From contig JACDQD010000004.1 in assembly GCA_019843655.1 (NCBI GenBank), positions 7,068,001 to 7,132,000 on the forward strand: 64,000 nucleotides of DNA, given 5' to 3'. Made by a program: the position numbers and the translations under genes. Source of the DNA: Lethocerus indicus (lineage: Eukaryota; Arthropoda; Insecta; Hemiptera; Belostomatidae). The notes beneath the pieces were generated by a model. The model was not told the origin of the DNA and made no database searches. It saw only the letters and a program-made list of their open reading frames with translations. Shown one piece after another: positions 13,217 through 28,161 of this stretch; within the stretch, counting starts at the first letter, position 1, and each line of letters starts with the position of its first letter.

Positions 13217-13537
13217 CAATTAGCTTTTTACGAACGTCAGATAGAATACAACTAATTCGGAAACGAAATTACGGCGCACGATACTACACAGTCAAACGGA
13301 GGTGCTTTGCGGGACTATTATTAAAGGAGCTCTATTGTGTTCAGACGTAAGTAATAGGATTGAAATAGTCCTTTCCCTCGAAATATACAGAAATATTCTT
13401 CTCGCCGCGAACTGGTCTCATTCCCACGTCGATAAATTTCATCTACGGAGTTATAAAAATAAGAAAAAATATATTTAAGACTACATAGAAACTAGTCCCG
13501 ACAACAATTAATTCGCTCCGATCAGAAACATATCAAT
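13217..13537 (+). repeat. Dispersed direct repeat, copy 2
   Basis: Partner of 9494-9800 in the same orientation, 3.7 kb away. It is about 94% identical over the ungapped first 159 bases. Its second half carries an extra segment near 13378-13398 (CGAAATATACAGAAATATTC) not present in copy 1, and its right end runs into a 25-bp tandem duplication. It could be a repeat family or a segmental duplication. Confidence 0.85.
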
Positions 13538-13570
13538 AATTGTTAATCAGAAACATATAAATAATTGTTA
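13521..13570 (+). repeat. 25-bp tandem duplication (two units)
   Basis: Two adjacent 25-bp units, 13521-13545 and 13546-13570, each beginning ATCAGAAACATAT and ending AATAATTGTTA. They differ by one base (C versus A at unit position 14). The duplication lies at the right end of repeat copy 2 and is absent from copy 1, so it is younger than the split of the two copies. Confidence 0.85.
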
Positions 13571-16500
13571 TACTTATGCTACAATATTTAGCCTTCAATC
13601 TTCTTCTTCAATCTCGACAGCAAATCGATAGTTAATTTCGTTCCTACTTATTTATACCGCTCCCTTCCCCCTCCCGTACCTTGATGCAACTGATTTCAGA
13701 TTTGTTTCCGAAGATAAGATTCTGGTAAATCGCATTAAAATCTTTCTCCCCTAGAAGTATGGCTGGGCGCAAAACAGAAATAATTTGTAGAACACCTAAT
13801 TATAAAGGGCTTTGTCAAGAATGCCAGTACTTAACTCGGTCAACTCTCTGATGCGCCGTTTATCTTCTATTTCTCTTTTAATAATCCATTTTATCCCCAT
13901 TGTAACCCTCCCCTTCTGCCTTTTTCTGAAAGGAAGGATTTGAGAAAGTTGACGACAGGAGATTCTGCTTTTCTCTTTCAGCGATAATATATTTTATCCA
14001 AAATATGGTCCTTAATTTCAATACATTTATACTTACTTTAAGCAGCAGTCAAAACTTAATTCTGAATCTGTATTTATAGCAGGCTTCGATATAATAGAAA
14101 CTATTGTAGTAATTATTTTGAAGTGAAATAATTACCTTATTACGAAAATCTCACAATTGATGCACCTAGTTATACAAATGAATTAAAAAGACAAAAACAT
14201 TAGCTCCTAATCGGCTGCAAAATGCCGTATGATCCTGGCTAGATCTCTGACGGATGGCGAGAAACGGAATCCTGAACTGGATAAAGGACAATAGTTATAT
14301 TGATAAATATAAACTTAAGGACAATAGTTTAATCATATAAATATAATATTTAACTGTACCATTTTATTTAGATGTTCATATCTTATTTTTTCGAAGCATA
14401 GTCATAATGGAGGGTTCTGCAGATTGGGAAGATTAATCGTGTTCATCTTTTGTATAGAGGTAACCTCGGTTAATACATCACACCGGCGACCTCGGCTTAC
14501 CATTTTTTACAGTTGTATTTGTTCGTTTCTTGCAGTTCGTCGGTCATTTTGGTTTCGGCGGGGGGCCATTGTGTACCAAGTACTACTTGGGGGGTGGTCG
14601 GGCCGCCGCCGTCGAGGCCCTCTTTGATTAACTCATTGTGCTCTCTCCAGAGAGGGCCCCTTTGGTCTTTCCGTTTTCGGTCTTTTTTTATTACCCCGCC
14701 GACCGATGAAAAGGGTCGGTCGGCATTTTCCATTCCTTTTTTTTTCATACGTTTTCGTACGAACGTCGAGGCTAGTTGAGACCGCCTGTCCGTTATGCCC
14801 TACGCCGCGTGCGCGTGTGTGTATGCATGTCGCCGGGAGTCAGTTTCCCTTCCCCCGGGACCCAGAGAGGCCCGGGATTCCCTAAGGAATGACCTTGCCC
14901 TGGCCGGGCTCAAAAGACTAATGAGATGAGGCATGGCCTAAGGGGGGAGTGCGACCCCTTTCATTTAGTTTAATAACGCCACTAACGTGGTGGGACGTTG
15001 AGTGGACCGTCCACAATAATATTTATTAGCTTTGACGTATAACTTCACAGGAATAGTAATAAATGTATTCCCCGCGCACAAAAAATAAATAAAATGGAAA
15101 TAAGAGCGCGTTCTTAAATTATGCTATATTTTTCTTCCCTTTAATACAGAAAATTGTGCGTGGGTACATCGAGTCTCCGCGTTCTCTGGTTCTTTTGAAA
15201 ATAAAAGAAGAGCGTCCGAACAAATATTTATGGAAAAGAATTTGGAGTGGCCCTCACTCAGGATTCTGTTCCCTCTTTCGACGTTTCATAAAATGAAAAC
15301 ATGCCAAACTTAGGTAGGACTTCAATTCAATCTATACGGCAGAGCGAGTACGGCTGTGTACACACCGCATACTTATAAACATATCGATAAACTATAATTT
15401 TAGCTTTCCTAAGAATTTAATTACACTTTTTTTATTTTACGTTGATAGTGATGGGGATTGATAACTTGGAATTTTAGACTGGACTAAGACTGGAGAAAAG
15501 AAAAAACTGCTTAGGGGACGTCGAAAATGTTTCTCTCAAGTTGGCCTTAAGTCAAATCCGATTAAGTGACACTAATTTGTCAGGTACTCCAGAATAACGT
15601 TCAGCCCCTATTCAATCCAATAACAGGACGATCGATCAGTTTCTCTCCTCTTTAGGGGTTCGATAGAAGATTTATTTCTACCAATTCGGTGACTCGACAA
15701 TCCCGGCTAACATTTTTTCGACGTGACAGTTCCTCTATTTTTATTAGATTTGTTTGTAAAATCAGTGTTTGAACAGTTGAATCAGTTTGAACGTTCACGT
15801 CTAGTCGGTATTATTATGTTTCATGTACATTTCTTTGTAGTATTATAAATAATTTGAAGGTGATAATTATTAATAAAATATCTCCAGTGGTCGATTCTAC
15901 CACCTCGAGACTCGAGGTCAAATGTTAAACAACGAACGGGGTTAAAAATTTTTAAATAATTTTTTCTGGCGCCAGGCAGTGAGCAGAAAAAAACAGTAGG
16001 CCAGAAAAAGGGAAAGGGAGAAAGGAAATTTTTTATCCCGTATTTTTCAATTAAAATCGCAATATCAGCGGCACTAGGAGGCCGCCCCCCGCCCGTTGCC
16101 GCCCCCAAGTTGGCGAGGGGGCGGCAACAGTGAGCGGACACAATTGGCAGCGCGTCCTGGGGCCCCCCGAATCTTTTTCACTTCGCCTCAACTTTTGTCC
16201 GCCGAAAATTCGCGATATCTAAAGGCCGTGAAGCAATGAGCGAAAACAAACGAATTATCGAACTTCCCCCGTAGCCGATTTTTAATTATCTTATGCTCCT
16301 TTCTCGTTCCGGCTGTCAATTTTTTCCGAAAGGGAGGCTCTCTTCGGGAGTTGTCTAAGTTATCTAGAAGTGTCGTCCCTTTCTTTCAACCGATCCGTCA
16401 TTTTTTTCGAAAGCGGGAATATCTCTATAGTCCATCGTTTATTTGATAGAAAAGACCATTAATTCATACCCAGAGAACCGACGGAATATCTACGGCACAT

Positions 16501-18339
16501 TGTATTAGCTTTTTTTGCAGGAGCGTGCTCAAGTTCGCCAGCTATACCCGAACAGCTAAATCACGGTAAGAAACGCATAATATAACCAGGTATACACCAA
16601 ATAAAAGCGGATAAACTTTTAAAATTAAACGATATTTCTATCATTCTTGTGATATTTTGTCACCACTAGCTGATATGATCCTAAGCCAAAGCGTTTTCAG
16701 CAGATTACTTGAAGGTTAGACCAGTCAGTAACAGTGCAGTGACAGTTCAGTCCAACCACCGGTAACAAACTTGATTAACTGCCTATTTATAAGTTCGAAC
16801 CCGGGTGGACACGATTACTTTGCTCCTGTTTAACTACTAAGCCTGACTAAACTTACTTACCTTACTTCAATGGCTGGTGACTTTGAAATCTTCCGGAACC
16901 CATTATTTATAGGTATTACTTGTAATTTGAGTGGGAATACCTGACTTCCTTACGACCACTTTTTGATGGGAAGGTAGTTTCTACGAGAAACTCTATCTAC
17001 ACAGATTTAGCAAGTTTATTCTCATTTTCAACTTCGCTGCACCACTATAATACTACATCATATTGAATAATAAAATAATATTGTAATATAGAAGTGAATA
17101 TTAATATCATTGGAATTTAAACAACGGTAGTCTACCGTGATGATTTCCTGAGAGTATGTCAGACCTAGATAATTTCCCTAAGACGGTAATCATTTCTAAT
17201 TCACCCGAAGAATCGTCCTGGTACACGCAATCGACGCATTTGCCCATTCGACCTTTTATCGCCCGTCCAATATAAGAGCTGCTTCTAATTCCTCCTAATA
17301 GGGTAAGCGGTTTCAAGAATCCTCGCAAGTTTTATTTATAGTGTCATCACTCGGCCGTTAAGATATAGCAAGGAATCCGCATGAGGTCATTTCAAATCGT
17401 GGGCTCTCAATTCATTCCCGATGGGCGATATCTGCATTTGTGGAATGCGTACATCCATTAATGCATTCTTCCATTCAAAACGGCCGACTTTACAAGATCC
17501 CTTGTCAGATAGTGTATTCGAATTGCTCATTTATATCACTCTGAGGCTAAACCGAAGAAAAATCACAACAAAATCAGGTTTGGTAGGTCTCACTATTTTG
17601 AAGTAACGTAATATATAATAGAGCATTAAGCACCGTGCGTACAATAATTTACATTTGTTTTCAGCCTAATTGGAATTAAATATTATTCATTTATGGAATG
17701 TTTTAAGTTGATAAAAAAAACATGAGACCCTGGAATACTGTCTAATCAGATTTGTTCCGTCCTTAATATTATAAACCACCGCAAAAAGAATAATAATAAT
17801 AAGCTACTATACTTATTTACAGGTAAGGACTTATTATTCGTTAAGGAAGGGCCATAGAAGTAGTACGGATGCTGCCGCTAGTATTGAAGTATAAATGAAA
17901 AGAGATAGATCATACGTGCGATTTTAAGGGGATGGAAAGGAAATCGATATTGGGTCTGTGTAAAGTATAAGGTACGGATAATTTAATGTCATTCACTTAG
18001 GTAGAGACGGCCTCCTATTACTCGGACATGTAATCTCAACCGGGGAATATAATTACGTTGAGACGGACGTTTTTCAACGATGCATATTGTTTCGGAAATC
18101 CGTAGGCCGGCCGGTACGCGTCGGATATTCGACGAAGAATTTCATAACCGCCGGATTCATAACTCGGCGCCGTTTTGTTGTCCGGACTCGAGTGGGTCGC
18201 CGACACGCTTTATTGCGTCCCGGAGGAGAAGACCGCGCCTTTTTCCCTTTTCTTGTACTGGAGGGGAAAGGAACCAACGGAGCGGCGAGAGGTATTCCGA
18301 GAATCCACGGCGACATGAGAGCCTCCCTCAAGGGTGAGA

Positions 18340-18377
18340 GGGGGGCGGCAGGGGCAGTGGCAGGGGGAGGTGGGGGG
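18340..18377 (+). other. G-run cluster, putative G-quadruplex
   Basis: Plus-strand G-runs of 6, 4, 5 and 6 bases fall within 38 bases (18340-18345, 18351-18354, 18363-18367, 18372-18377). One loop is longer than the usual 7-base limit but could be shortened by alternative G use. The cluster lies in the 18060-18480 CpG-rich patch. Confidence 0.45.
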
Positions 18378-21300
18378 CATGCCCGACACATTTTCCGGCC
18401 CGCGGTCCAAATTATTCGGTGGGAAAAGCAAAAAGGAGGAAATTCTCGGCGGTAATCCGGCTCTGTTCCTAACCAACCACATATTATTTGTGACCTAACC
18501 GTGCATCCCTCTCCACGAATCCTATCTGTTTACTATGTGCGTACAAAAAAACATAAAGCACCTCCAACATATTCAAATTATTTAGTTTAAGGCTCTAGTT
18601 TGACAGGTTCAATACTAACTGAATGTTTCCGACCAGGAAAATTGAAGAAGATAATTGACACAATGACGGTGTTCAAATTATTTTTTCATATCGCGTGATA
18701 ATTTTTAAAATTAAATATACTGTTTGATAAACTTAATATCTGGTGCAGAATAAATCGTCCACATGCTCTCGGATGTTGGGAGCACTATGTATTATTATAG
18801 TTTTTCAGTTGAATGCCACTAGCGAGAGTTGAACCGTATACCTTCGCTCGGTAGACGTCCACCCTTCCGGATTAGGGAATGCTCATAAACTCAACAAATC
18901 TATATTTATAGACGGATGGATTGTCAATTTCATTCCGAAAACAACGATGGCTAAACCATCCATGGATGAGGGGTAGGGGCGAGAACAATGGCGGAAAATT
19001 TGGTACGTGGAAGGGAATGTGGTGTGGCCTCCTCCCACTCACCATTCAGGTGGGATCCCCGCCTCCTCAACGGCAAATAAGACGGCGGGCCGCTCACACG
19101 TGCCCCACAACGCTCGGTTGTATCGTAACCGTTTATTTGGACATCTGCGAACGCGGGTCGGTTCGCTTTTACACCGCAACCCCGGACAGTTGGGGCGAGG
19201 TGAGATTTGACAGCGGTACTATAAAAGTACTTGAGCCCCGGCAATGGATCATCGATTCGAGTTGATTTGGAACATCGGCCGCACGTCACTGCCAGCCACC
19301 TAACCCAGCTCTATAGTACTAGTACCCGCGCCGCGTCTGTAGTACTTCAATCCTGGAGCGTCATCCTATTCGTCATATTCGGTGATTGACAAATTATCAT
19401 TCCTCACGAATCGTATTGCGGGGGCTTCGGGCATCGTCAGAATCATTTACTATAATCTAGATTTTCAGTCACAAAATTTTAATAACGCAAAAAGAGTAAA
19501 TTATTTAAGAATTATTAAGAAAATATCGTATGAAATAATGAGAAATAATTACCAGGCGATATTCTGTGTAATCTCGTATTAAGGTTAGAGGCTAGATTTG
19601 GATTTTCCGATTCGATACTCCGCGCGATTTATAAAATATATCTAAGTACATAAATTATGAAATTTAAAAGATCCGGAACCCAAGTTTATGTAATTCTAGC
19701 CACTGGACTATCCTCACCCCAAAACGTTGTACTAGCGGATTTCAACTTAATTGGGAGTTGTTTACAACAATGGTACTCCCCGAACTATCATCGATCACTC
19801 GATGAAGTCTACCGGAGTTCGCCAGAAGGTGAAATCTGCTCAGACAGCCAATCGAAAAATCGAGAAATAATGACTCCCAGAGCGCTCGGAAAACACCGAA
19901 TTTCAAACAAAACGAACGCAAAATTTTATTTTGTGCTATAACAACTGGACAATGTACCAGTTCTATTTGTTAGATATATTGATATCATTAAAAATATGAG
20001 AAAAATCTGAAATGCACGCGGAACTAAATATTCCGGTGATCATTTATATATGTGATGTTTAAACCCCGGCGCTTTGGGGCTTCGGGGACCGAAGGAAATG
20101 CAGAGTGGCTGTGCTGTGGAAGTACAGTGCTGTTTAAGTCGTCCGTCCGAAATTTCAATTGGAGAAACGGAGCTTGACAAGCTCTTGTCGACCGTTGTAG
20201 TGTACAATCGTCGTTGGGAGGGGAGCCGGTTTGTGCGCTTTGAAAGAGACCGACTATTAATAATTCAGCGAACTAATTTGTACATTTGTAAAGTGCAGGC
20301 GCGGACCCGGCTGTTTATTTAACATTCCATCTCCGGCCAACGCTCCGGACCTGTTTCGGCGCCGAACTGTCCACGCCGTTTCGACAAATCTCGCGCCGGC
20401 GGAATATATAAATAGTAATGGGATTTTTTAAAAATTGAAGATTATTCAGAACGCTGACGGCTGAAGAGCCGGTAGACAATTCGGTTTCCAATTCCCCAAT
20501 TAGCCGGGGTATAAATACTGCGAACAACACCTCGGCCAATACTACAGACCCAACGGTCACTTATGATCTCAAATATTTCAATCCCGACCTATTTAAATCT
20601 TAACTTATTTCAAGGCATCTTCGATAGAGTGCCATTTTTCAAACCCCTACTGATTTATTTGTGTTAATGCCACCGTGATATAAACATTACAAATTTTCCC
20701 TTCTTGTAATAACGAAGGAAATAGATACCGAGTTGTAGGAATTGATAGCTCTAGGACCTCTCATAATTGACAGTATATTCCGGAGGGATACACCCCGAAA
20801 CTACACGGAATTCCTCCCCCAATATAATCAAAGACCAAGCGTGTATTTCGATCGGTATCAATGTTGTTAGAAATTGTTAGAATTATTGTATCAATGTTAT
20901 TACAATAGATATAACGAAAAATTAATATCAAAAAAGCTTTTTTCGTATTTAAAATTAAGCGGAATATTAGAAGCCAGGAATCGTAAATTTTTGTACCATG
21001 ATATCTTATATTTAAGTATAATCGTATTGTTAGAATTTTAATGTTATCTCGCGTTTTACGGATACGACCGTACTTCATGTTAACAGCGTGCCTATTAATG
21101 AGCCCATTTCCTCGGTGGGAAATCATGTTTTGACCCGCTTGTAACGAATTCTCCGGGTAATTTGAAGGCAAATGGAGACGGATTTAGTGTCAAAAATTAT
21201 ATCTCCATGCTATCTTGTACACTCTGAGGGAATTGGGAGCGTTAAAATCGGAGGAGCGTGGCTGGCGTCGGAGGCGGCGGTTCGGAACGGGCGCTTGGTG

Positions 21301-24300
21301 GGGTTGAAGGGGGGGTGAGTGGAGGTGTTAATCATTTTGAGAAGCAATCCGGCATCAGATTTTCACCTTAATGGACGGCTCCCTGCCTCGTGTGCTCTCG
21401 GCTATAATAAGGAGACGAAGTAAAATATCGGGCGGTCTGGCCCGACTAGATAACGCAATTATGCAAATCCCAGCTACCGAGTAGAGAGGACCCGTCTCCT
21501 AACGCCCCCGCCCCCGTCTACACTCTATTGTTCAGACATTCTGTTTTCACCAATTACGCCCCACAGCTCAAGTAGTCGCACCCCCCCCCCAAAATATTTA
21601 TCTGAGGATGGGCTTTAACGCCGCCCAGACGTTTTGACTCTGCATAGTGCCGTGAAACTCATATTACCTGGAGCCATAAGAGCGACCGAGATACTCGTAA
21701 TAGGATTTTGAGATAATATATTACAACTCAAAGTATTATTAATTTGCTCGTCGAACTGTCGATAAATCGCATAACTGGAATAAATCTTCAGAATCCTGTC
21801 CCGTTCCCTTGGCCCAGAAGAACTAGGGTATATTGGTCCGCCTTCTATTGAATTATAATTTGAATGAACTATTGAAACGGCTGTGTTCTGTCTTCGTTGA
21901 GAAAAATCAATGGGTTAACAATGGAATCTTCCCCCGGCCCTGAAGAATGGATCGGAGTTCAGCGACGGATTAAAAGTGAAAGAAAACTGAATCGTAATGA
22001 AGATTGAACGTGAACTGTTTCACGAGACGGGACTGATTCCAGATTGGATACCATCCAGGCGTGAATACCCGAAGGGGTTAATGGCTGGAACCAGACGAAA
22101 GGAGGCATATTTATTCTTGTTCAACAATGAACAAGAGAATGAATGTTACAGGAGAACTCGGTCAGCAAAAACAATGCAACACAGACCCTTGTATAAGTGA
22201 CGGAAATAAAACCTACTTTTAATTTGTTTAATTTATTTTTTAATACCCAGAATATAGTAAAATTAAAGGTTATATACCACCCATCAAACGTTTTATATAT
22301 GTCATAAGAATCGAGTGACATAATTCAGTTTATTATTGAACCAAGAAGCAAGAGATACATACTCATAATTAAAGCACACCTCGTAATCATGATAATATAA
22401 TTAATAAAATTCGGATTTAAATATCCTCTCAGATATTTATTGCAAACTGCCAATTAATTACTACTGTTTCGTGAAAAACACCTAAAACTGACGAAAGAAC
22501 TATAAAAAAGTTTAATCCACTTATTCGAATATTGAATATAGATTGCCAGTAGGTCAAAACCGATTAGTTCCGAATTGAAAACCATTTGTCATTTGCGAAG
22601 TTAAAGATTAAAGTTTTATTTTAAGCACTTTGCCGACATTAATCTTCGTTTCAATTAAGGAACGAGGTCCACGCTCTTGATATTACAGTCCAAAATTCTA
22701 TATAAATTAACTTGTTGACACCAACTAACTAATAGTTTCAATCGATCCGCAAACTCCTCGATGTATTATCTATCAATCTGAGTCCCGAGAGGTTTATTTA
22801 TTTGCTAACGTGCCAATGGGATTGGGAGAAATTCGTTCACCTATATTCCTTAACATAGGTCATAAAATGTTCGTTTTTTATTTTCCAATTTATCGTTATA
22901 TAATTTGATGTAACATCAACACAACCCAAATAACTTGTACTTTTGAATAAGATTTGATAAGCCTAATTCAGAGGCGAAATTTTACATAATGCGTAAACAG
23001 ATTAAAAATATATTTCTTAATTCCATAACATAAATTCGAAACTTCGGTTGAAAATAAACTTTTAATACATAATATTGAGATAGTATTCTGATTTAGCAAT
23101 TAGGGTATATATCTATTTCTTAATCATTTATTTACAACTAATGTATCAAGATATTACAATTAATATTAGGTTTCCCCTAAATACCGGGGGACTGGGATAA
23201 GGGACTTGTATAAATGGAAAGTCCTTCAACATAAATCAACTCTAAACCAATAAGAAACAACGTCCCCTGGTTACAAAAAAATATTTCTTCGCTATTTCTA
23301 ACTCGAGACCGTATTTACTGTATACTGTGTGGAACCTCACAAATTGAATCATATTACTTACGACATAGATGAGTTTTAAATTCTAAATACGTTACTTTGT
23401 GCGGATATATACTAATTTTCCATTAATTTTCACCTCACACGCATTCCAGTTTATCTTTTTATTATTTAATATTTCCCAATGCATTAAATAACGTACCCGA
23501 TTTCTGCTGTCCTGTCGTTACAATTGTTAAATAAATTAATAATTTTAATAAATCCTTTCTGCCCTTCAATAATCTAAATATTCCATTACCTTCGGGCAAA
23601 ATTGAATCAATTTTATCACAGAAAGGAAGTTTTGACCTCGTTTCAACGTCGTGGGTTATTGGAGGGGCGTGAATCTGTTGAGTCACGAATTTCCAATCTA
23701 AAATGTATGGGTGGGAAGGAAATATTCAATGTATTATGCTTTTTCGTTATCGACTCCCTTCTCGGATGACTTCATATTCGCCTAGAGATGTAAGCATAGA
23801 TGTTATCGGAAATATTTTTCTTGAATAAACAATTATGAGGGAATGGTCATTAACTACAAGAAACCAATTTATTTGTTTATGTGAAAGAATTTTCTAATGA
23901 GAATAAAATCAATTCTACACATTATTGGGGTCTATTATACCTGATTTTACCGCCAAAAACGCTCACTCCAGTTCTACCCAACGAAGCTAGCAATTATTTT
24001 ATACCGTTAAATTATACTCTTACTGAGATTATATATTTCTCTACAAAGTCAAAATCAACCAGAGACTGGTGTATATCGAGATGCATCGTTTCTTAGTTTC
24101 TTTCAATATAATAAACGTATTTTTTCATCTCCCTAAACAGTCGATCTTCTAAAATACATAAAACATTGAATATTACACATTAAGAACCTAAAGTTTCATA
24201 CTCAAGGAAAAATGTACCTACCTGAGGTTTCATTTGGAGGCTTGGAATCTGAAATATTATCGTCGATAAAAATACTTTAATACATTGAAGAAATATTTCT

Positions 24301-27160
24301 ACAATGCAAAGTTAAGTTTAACCTCGACGATTAGCGGTTTTAACTAATTTATAAATATATCGAAGCTGTCATTTTCGCTATTGTTTTCATGCATCTTTTA
24401 CTCCATGACCGTGTTTGATTTATGACCGCAACGACAAATCGCAGACAGATCAGAGTGCAAAGCTCCGCCATTTAAAAGATAACAACGCCGCACAAGACCC
24501 ATAATTGGAATATATCATCTATACAAATTAGTGATTTGATCTTGTGGGACTTTTACTGAACGAAATAGTTCAAGCTCTCCCTATCCTAAATAATTTAAAG
24601 GTCGCATCGGCTGTAATTTGTCTATTATTTCCGCAATAAGCAATAAATCGCCTTATAGATTACGCTACTGAAACTCAACCGACTTCTTTTATGAGCAAGC
24701 GACAATGGGGACTGTTGGGCAATAGTTAGGCTGGTGCAAAATTTTCATAAACGCTATCAGCTAGGCCGGGACGCTAAATCGAAAAGGCGCTATTAGAAAA
24801 CAAATTGCTGTCGAATGTATGTATATATTTATATACAGTAAGAGAAAAATTTACAATTGCATCGAAACATAATACAACGGGAAATTCATTCATCGCTTCT
24901 GGAATTGCGATATAATTCATAATTTTTTTCAAGTACTTATCGGCCGACCTACTATTTTAACCAGATAATATCGCAGATATACTGAATTTGTTGAGGGAAA
25001 TTTCTTTATTATGAATGGTAAGTATCAGCGTAAAAGTGAAATGAGTACGTATAGTAATTACATCGTTATTTATTTAGCGCGGTTTATGTGTTTATCGAAA
25101 GCGCGAATTAAATTTTAAATAGGACGAAACTCTATTCTGAAAATTGTTAAAGTTTATAATAGGCGGTGTGAATAGAACATTTTTTACAGTATCCGTTTTT
25201 TAAATAATATTTTTCGTACGTTTAAAGAGCTACCAATTAGTGGAGTGTACTCACAATTAGTTGGCGTATGGGGAGAAGTAAATATCCTTATTGGACGTCT
25301 CTCCAAGAGCGGTATAAGGAAGGCAGAACACAATACACAGAGGTGGGCTCATGACCATCCGGTAGCTGGTTAGAGACTGACTGGTTCTGTGGGGCCCAGG
25401 CTGGGTTGGCGGCCCCCCTCTACCGATCGCTCTCAGCTCGACTTCTGCCGCCCCCAGCGCCGCCCCCGCAAACACCGCCCTCCCACTTTATTAGGCCTAG
25501 TGAGTCGGCTCAAACACGCCGCTGTTCCTCCTCGTCAATCCACGATTTCAACCCCCTCACCCGGCCTCCCTTCATCAAACGTCCGGCCGGAGGTGAAGTT
25601 TAATGAACAGTTTTCGTTATTAAAATTAAAGTGAATGACTCGAAATTGAGAGTGTGAAACTAACAAATGTATTAGTGTAACAAATTGGAAATATTAGGCC
25701 TTTTGTCATTTTGTTGTTGGGTTCTCACTTGGACAAATTTGCTGTGGAATTATCAGGCAGCACTCTATCAAAATCGCAGAAACTATTTAATGGGATAACT
25801 TTCAACTATAACTAGTTCTAATTAACTATTAACCAATGAAACAATTAACTAACGAACTATTTGGAACTTGAATGGATAAGGTTTCAAAAACCTACACGAT
25901 CGCTCTAAATATAAATAATGTATCCAGGAGTGCTTGTGTAACAATAATAAATTGTATTAGTTTAATCTGATTTTGATTGACATATTCCTTACCTTTACAG
26001 ATAGTCCACGATGTTTGTGCCATACTCGTATCTATATTATTCTCAATTCCAAACACAATTCTGTCGAAATACAGCACGTGACAATACATTAATCAAGTCA
26101 GTGACAGGAAAATGTACAATGCACCGTATCGTGGCTAAATTGACCTCCATACAGCCAACTTGTACATTGCACGAAAAGTTTGATCTAAAATATTTCGATT
26201 TTTCCCAATTAAAGATTTTCCTATAACGAAACGAGCCATCTATTCGTGTGTTACGCGCATAAACGCTTGAAAAATACTAATGTACGTAATTTATGGATTA
26301 CAAAAATTTTGACGAACACCCGAACAAATATGAGAAGTGGAAGAAACAAATCAAGATATGCCACAACTATATTATTTCATATAAACTTTATACAAAGAAG
26401 TTTTGCAATATTTCAGTTAACCGTATAATCCTCGTTGACTGAAATATATTTTCAAGGAGGTGTTCAAATGTTATATTTTGTCCGTTTCCCCCAGTACAGG
26501 TTTAATGTACACCATTAAATAAATCTCTCCACAATCCAGGATGTTCTTCAACCTTCTTGCGTAACCCAATCAATATTTCCCTTCTTTTCTTTTCTCGCCA
26601 TCAGTCATTCTTTCGGCCGTGGGGTTTATGCCGTCTTGCCTGCACTACGAAAGCTGTACCAATTACTGTGAAACATTTCAAAATTGAAATCACGAACTAT
26701 TCCTGCACCACCAACGTTCTAAATAAATATCTTTCGTTTATATTTCGTCCAGTCCTCGATTTCTGTAAGAGGGAACTCTAAATGTCACTTGCATTCCATT
26801 AACCAGGCAACAGAGTTGTAATTGGGACGATGGGAGTACTCCTTGGGCCACCAATACGTAGGACAGAATTTTACACTGATGGGGAAAAAATCCGAAACTG
26901 TTCCTGTATAGGGACGAACGAGCGAGTGAAGACAGAAAATTCTTATGAATAGTTTATTAACCTGCATAATTACGGGCCGTTCTGTGATTGCAGTTGGGTA
27001 TGCTCAATTGCCCGATCCACAACTGTGTCTCAACAATGGAACGACACTATTGATATCTCGGTCGACTTGACCGAAGTTTATGTTTCGGCTGGTTTTCCGT
27101 TATCGCATTTGGGGGACGCGTTAGGTTTGACCCGCATGGCAGGAGTGTAACAAGGGTAGT

Positions 27161-27195
27161 GGAGGAGGAGGAGGAGGAGGAGGAGGAGGAGGAGG
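27161..27195 (+). repeat. (GGA)n microsatellite
   Basis: About 35 bases of uninterrupted GGA. On the plus strand it reads as poly-Glu and on the minus strand as poly-Ser, which explains the low-complexity frames over this site. Confidence 0.9.
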
Positions 27196-28140
27196 GCAGG
27201 CCCCATGTTTTATTCATGGGGCTCAGAGCTCTGGGCACTGGGACCGGCTCCCGGCCCCTTCAACTTCATCACTCAATTTGTTCAAAACAGAAACGTCTCT
27301 CTTTTTCTCTCTTTGCCAAATTGTCAGATAATTACCGCTGTTTAAGTGATTAGGCGCTGTAGAAGTGGGAATTAAAGGAAGAAACCAGTGCAACGTACGT
27401 ACCAGAGCAATTGTGCAATGTGCAAAATAAAGTACACTGGGGACACTTTAAAATGATTAATACCTATAAGATAAGTATAATATACAATAAATAATCTACC
27501 TACTGAATTATATGAACGATTTCTTCGGATGGAATTTTCAACAATTTTTAGGAAATATTCACAAGGGAAATAGAAAAAAAGAAAATTCGTATATTTAATT
27601 AGTAGGTAAGTTTGAAATATTGTTGTCACACAAACAAAACATTGTTAGACGCAATATTACTTGTTTGTGTACAAAATTAGAAAGAAATATTTTGAATTAA
27701 AAAGTTTACTATTCAAATCAGATATTTAGAAAATAAGTGAAGATGCTTATTCTTTTTAAACATATAAAGAAGCCCTTGTTTATTGATTTTATGAATACTA
27801 AATGTTTAATAAAAATTAAACATTGAATTTATGATATGAATGGCTATAAGAAAGAGTTATAATGCAACATAAACGGATGAAAGGTCAATTCGGCGGATGG
27901 ATCAAGTTAACCCCGACGAATAGTAAAAAAGTAGGCGAGTTGGAACATTAACCTTTTCCAAAGTCGTAAGTGAAACATGAACCTTGAATTCATTCTGCAA
28001 TTCATTTCCATTAGAGCTTTTTAATTGTCGCACTAATTTGTTTGTACTTACCCAGTGCCTTCCTTTCTTCCTCTTTTTATTATTAATTCAAGTTGTCTTC
28101 TTCTTTCTCTCTGTGCAGACGGTTTTTCCGCCATCAACCT

Positions 28141-28161
28141 TCCACAACTTTTAGTTGTGGA
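28141..28161. other. Perfect 9-bp hairpin with 3-base loop
   Basis: TCCACAACT (28141-28149) is followed by TTT and its exact reverse complement AGTTGTGGA (28153-28161). It lies just after a polypyrimidine/CAG stretch that resembles a splice acceptor (28107-28128). Role unknown; it may be chance. Confidence 0.4.

Noticed and set aside
18074..18482. Four overlapping frames of 85-122 codons on both strands
   Set aside because: All lie in one CpG-rich, G-run-rich patch and are Arg/Gly/Pro-rich; simultaneous openness in several frames points to composition, not genes.
18800..18880. B-box-like GGTTCAACTC on the minus strand with tRNA-like surroundings
   Set aside because: The T-stem does not pair and there is no A-box at the right distance.
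19657..19941. 94-codon ATG frame
   Set aside because: Natural-looking but lacks any motif, splice context or homology cue; AT-rich DNA of this length yields such frames by chance.
27047..27353. Poly-Ser and poly-Glu frames
   Set aside because: Translation of the (GGA)n microsatellite.
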